Shown here one piece after another: positions 63,200 through 64,000 of a DNA stretch of 64,000 nt; position 1 is the first letter of the stretch; each line of letters starts with the position of its first letter. A model generated the notes under the pieces. It made no database searches. It was not told where the DNA came from and saw only the letters and a list, made by a program, of their open reading frames with translations. The stretch comes from an uncultured Tropicimonas sp. (lineage in GTDB: Bacteria > Pseudomonadota > Alphaproteobacteria > Rhodobacterales > Rhodobacteraceae), in assembly GCA_947497945.1 (NCBI GenBank), contig CANMIP010000012.1, positions 62,001 to 126,000 on the forward strand, given 5' to 3'. Made by a program: the position numbers and the translations under genes.

Positions 63200-63272
63200 G
63201 GACAGTTTCGTGACCCAGGGTAATCCTGTTGCGGCCTATCCAACGAATCGGCTGCAAGGGGGGAGACTTGCC

Positions 63273-63617
63273 ATGAACGACGCCGGACAGGCCGCCGAGG
63301 CGGCACGCGAACGTATGACCTCGCTGTTTGAGGACTGGCAAGCCTCCGGGCTGGGGGCGTGGGCCTGGGCCAATCCGGTCTGGTTCCGCCAGGTCGCGAC
63401 GATCAATGCCGAAATCACGCGCTTTGTCACCGACCGGCTGCGCCAGGATGTCGAATTCCAGGCCGAGCTGATGCAATGCCGCGACCCGGCCGAGATGCAG
63501 GAAGTGCAGGGACGCTTCCTCAAGAATGCCTTCGACCAGTACAGCTCCGAAACGGGCAAGCTCGTCCAGATGAACCGCGAGGCTCTTGATGCGGTCACCG
63601 GACGCAGCGGCGGCTGA
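63273..63617 (+). CDS. Phasin family protein
   Basis: This is a 114-aa all-helical protein that coats polyhydroxyalkanoate granules. The phasin-like pattern includes NPVWFRQVATINAEITRFVTDRL and DPAEMQEVQGRFLKNAFDQYSSETGKLVQM, with typical heptad spacing. ATG 63273 has GGGGGGAG upstream; an in-frame start at 63186 would read through the FnrL box and is rejected. No PHA synthase is visible, but the window ends 383 bases later. Confidence 0.75.
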   Translation: MNDAGQAAEAARERMTSLFEDWQASGLGAWAWANPVWFRQVATINAEITRFVTDRLRQDVEFQAELMQCRDPAEMQEVQGRFLKNAFDQYSSETGKLVQMNREALDAVTGRSGG

Positions 63618-64000
63618 CAGGATCGCGAGGTAGACGCGGAAGCCGGGGAGGACCCGAATGGGGCGGCTTTCGCGGGGCCTGGACATTTCCGGCCCGACCG
63701 CCGTTTCGCCTGCTGGGCGGAGCGGCGGTCTTTCTTTTCTCCGCGTGATGGTCCGACTTGCCCGCCCTGCCCTGCAACTGCGCGCGCGATCCGGCGCGCC
63801 GCCAGCCCGCTCGCCGCGCGCACATGGCGTTCCGACCGGAAACCGCCGCGAGCAGCGGCCGGGGCCCGGCAGGGACAAGAGAGAGGGGGCGTGGCAGATT
63901 GACGCCAGTGATACCGCTACCCATGGCCAAAACGGCTCGCGCCACCGGGTTTTCGGGCCCATTTTCCGCATTCGCGAGGCCAAAAGCCAAAAGCACGCGC
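63618..64000. other. Right-edge region, possible start of a further gene at 63923
   Basis: These 383 bases show no complete gene. An ATG at 63923 opens a plus-strand frame (MAKTARATGFSGPF...) that runs off the right edge after 26 codons. It is basic and might be the start of a real gene, but the ribosome site is weak. A minus-strand frame through the region has an Arg/Pro-rich, shadow-like composition. Confidence 0.25.

Noticed and set aside
63595-63996. Minus-strand 133-codon open frame at the right edge
   Set aside because: Arg/Pro/Gly-rich composition, overlap with the end of the phasin gene and no ribosome site or family pattern.

Overview
The window reads as a stretch of chromosome (or a large chromosome-like replicon) from a marine-type Rhodobacterales/Roseobacter-lineage alphaproteobacterium. 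This is inferred from the very high GC content, the density of TRAP, TTT and ABC sugar importers, many GntR/IclR/LysR regulators, a CTC-type ribosomal protein L25, a phasin, a malonyl-CoA synthetase, a DUF6314-like protein and several alphaproteobacterial-looking sites (a near-consensus CtrA site, GANTC sites, an FnrL-like box). No rRNA, recognisable tRNA, CRISPR array, phage or insertion sequence was seen. The species cannot be named from the sequence alone.

Layout. 1-3.6 kb: divergent torC (cut by the left edge) and torA for TMAO respiration. 3.8-7.5 kb: a GntR regulator divergent from a DctPQM TRAP transporter. 7.6-9.7 kb: a trypsin-like lipoprotein plus two decayed or frameshifted genes. 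9.8-22 kb: a catabolic island of unknown substrate, made of LysR, two acetolactate-synthase-like TPP enzymes, a TctCBA tripartite tricarboxylate transporter, an atypical SDR, a NIPSNAP protein, a Nu-class GST, a ketoglutarate-semialdehyde-type dehydrogenase and an aldo/keto reductase. 22-26.3 kb: a decayed ribose-type ABC sugar importer with a deletion scar and an in-frame stop, followed by an intact permease and a cupin sugar isomerase. 26.4-41.6 kb: two facing sugar operons around a GntR gene. On the minus strand are an MBL lactonase, HAD, class II aldolase, FGGY kinase and phosphohexomutase; on the plus strand are an ABC importer, a Tm-1-like protein and a second class II aldolase. A GH13 sucrose-phosphorylase-family gene and a TetR gene follow. 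41.6-43 kb: tadA and an RluB-type pseudouridine synthase. 43.1-56.6 kb: a galactoside regulon with an ABC importer, GH36 alpha-galactosidase, GH42 beta-galactosidase, mutarotase, sugar dehydrogenase, lactonase, KDGal kinase, KDPGal aldolase and an IclR regulator. 56.6-64 kb: core genes (matB, purB, a GAF protein, a lytic transglycosylase, rplY, a phasin), with a DnaA-box-bearing, AT-rich intergenic region at 56.75-56.98 kb.

How it works together. Most of the window is scavenging metabolism, with each importer sitting beside its own enzymes and regulator. The galactoside cluster spells out an oxidative De Ley-Doudoroff route (galactose, galactonolactone, galactonate, KDGal, KDPGal, pyruvate plus GAP), except that no galactonate dehydratase lies in the window. 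The 26-41 kb cluster combines a disaccharide-phosphorylase-type enzyme with a phosphohexomutase, a logical pair for turning an imported glucoside into glucose-1-P and glucose-6-P. All four intact transporter operons that begin with a solute-binding-protein gene carry a GC-rich hairpin directly after that gene.

The most unusual items are the uncharacterised TTT/TPP/GST catabolic island, the deletion scar and stop-bearing AT patch in the ribose-type importer, an identical 12-bp motif in front of both operons flanking the second GntR gene, two SDRs that lack the catalytic lysine, and the DnaA/CtrA/GANTC-like intergenic region.
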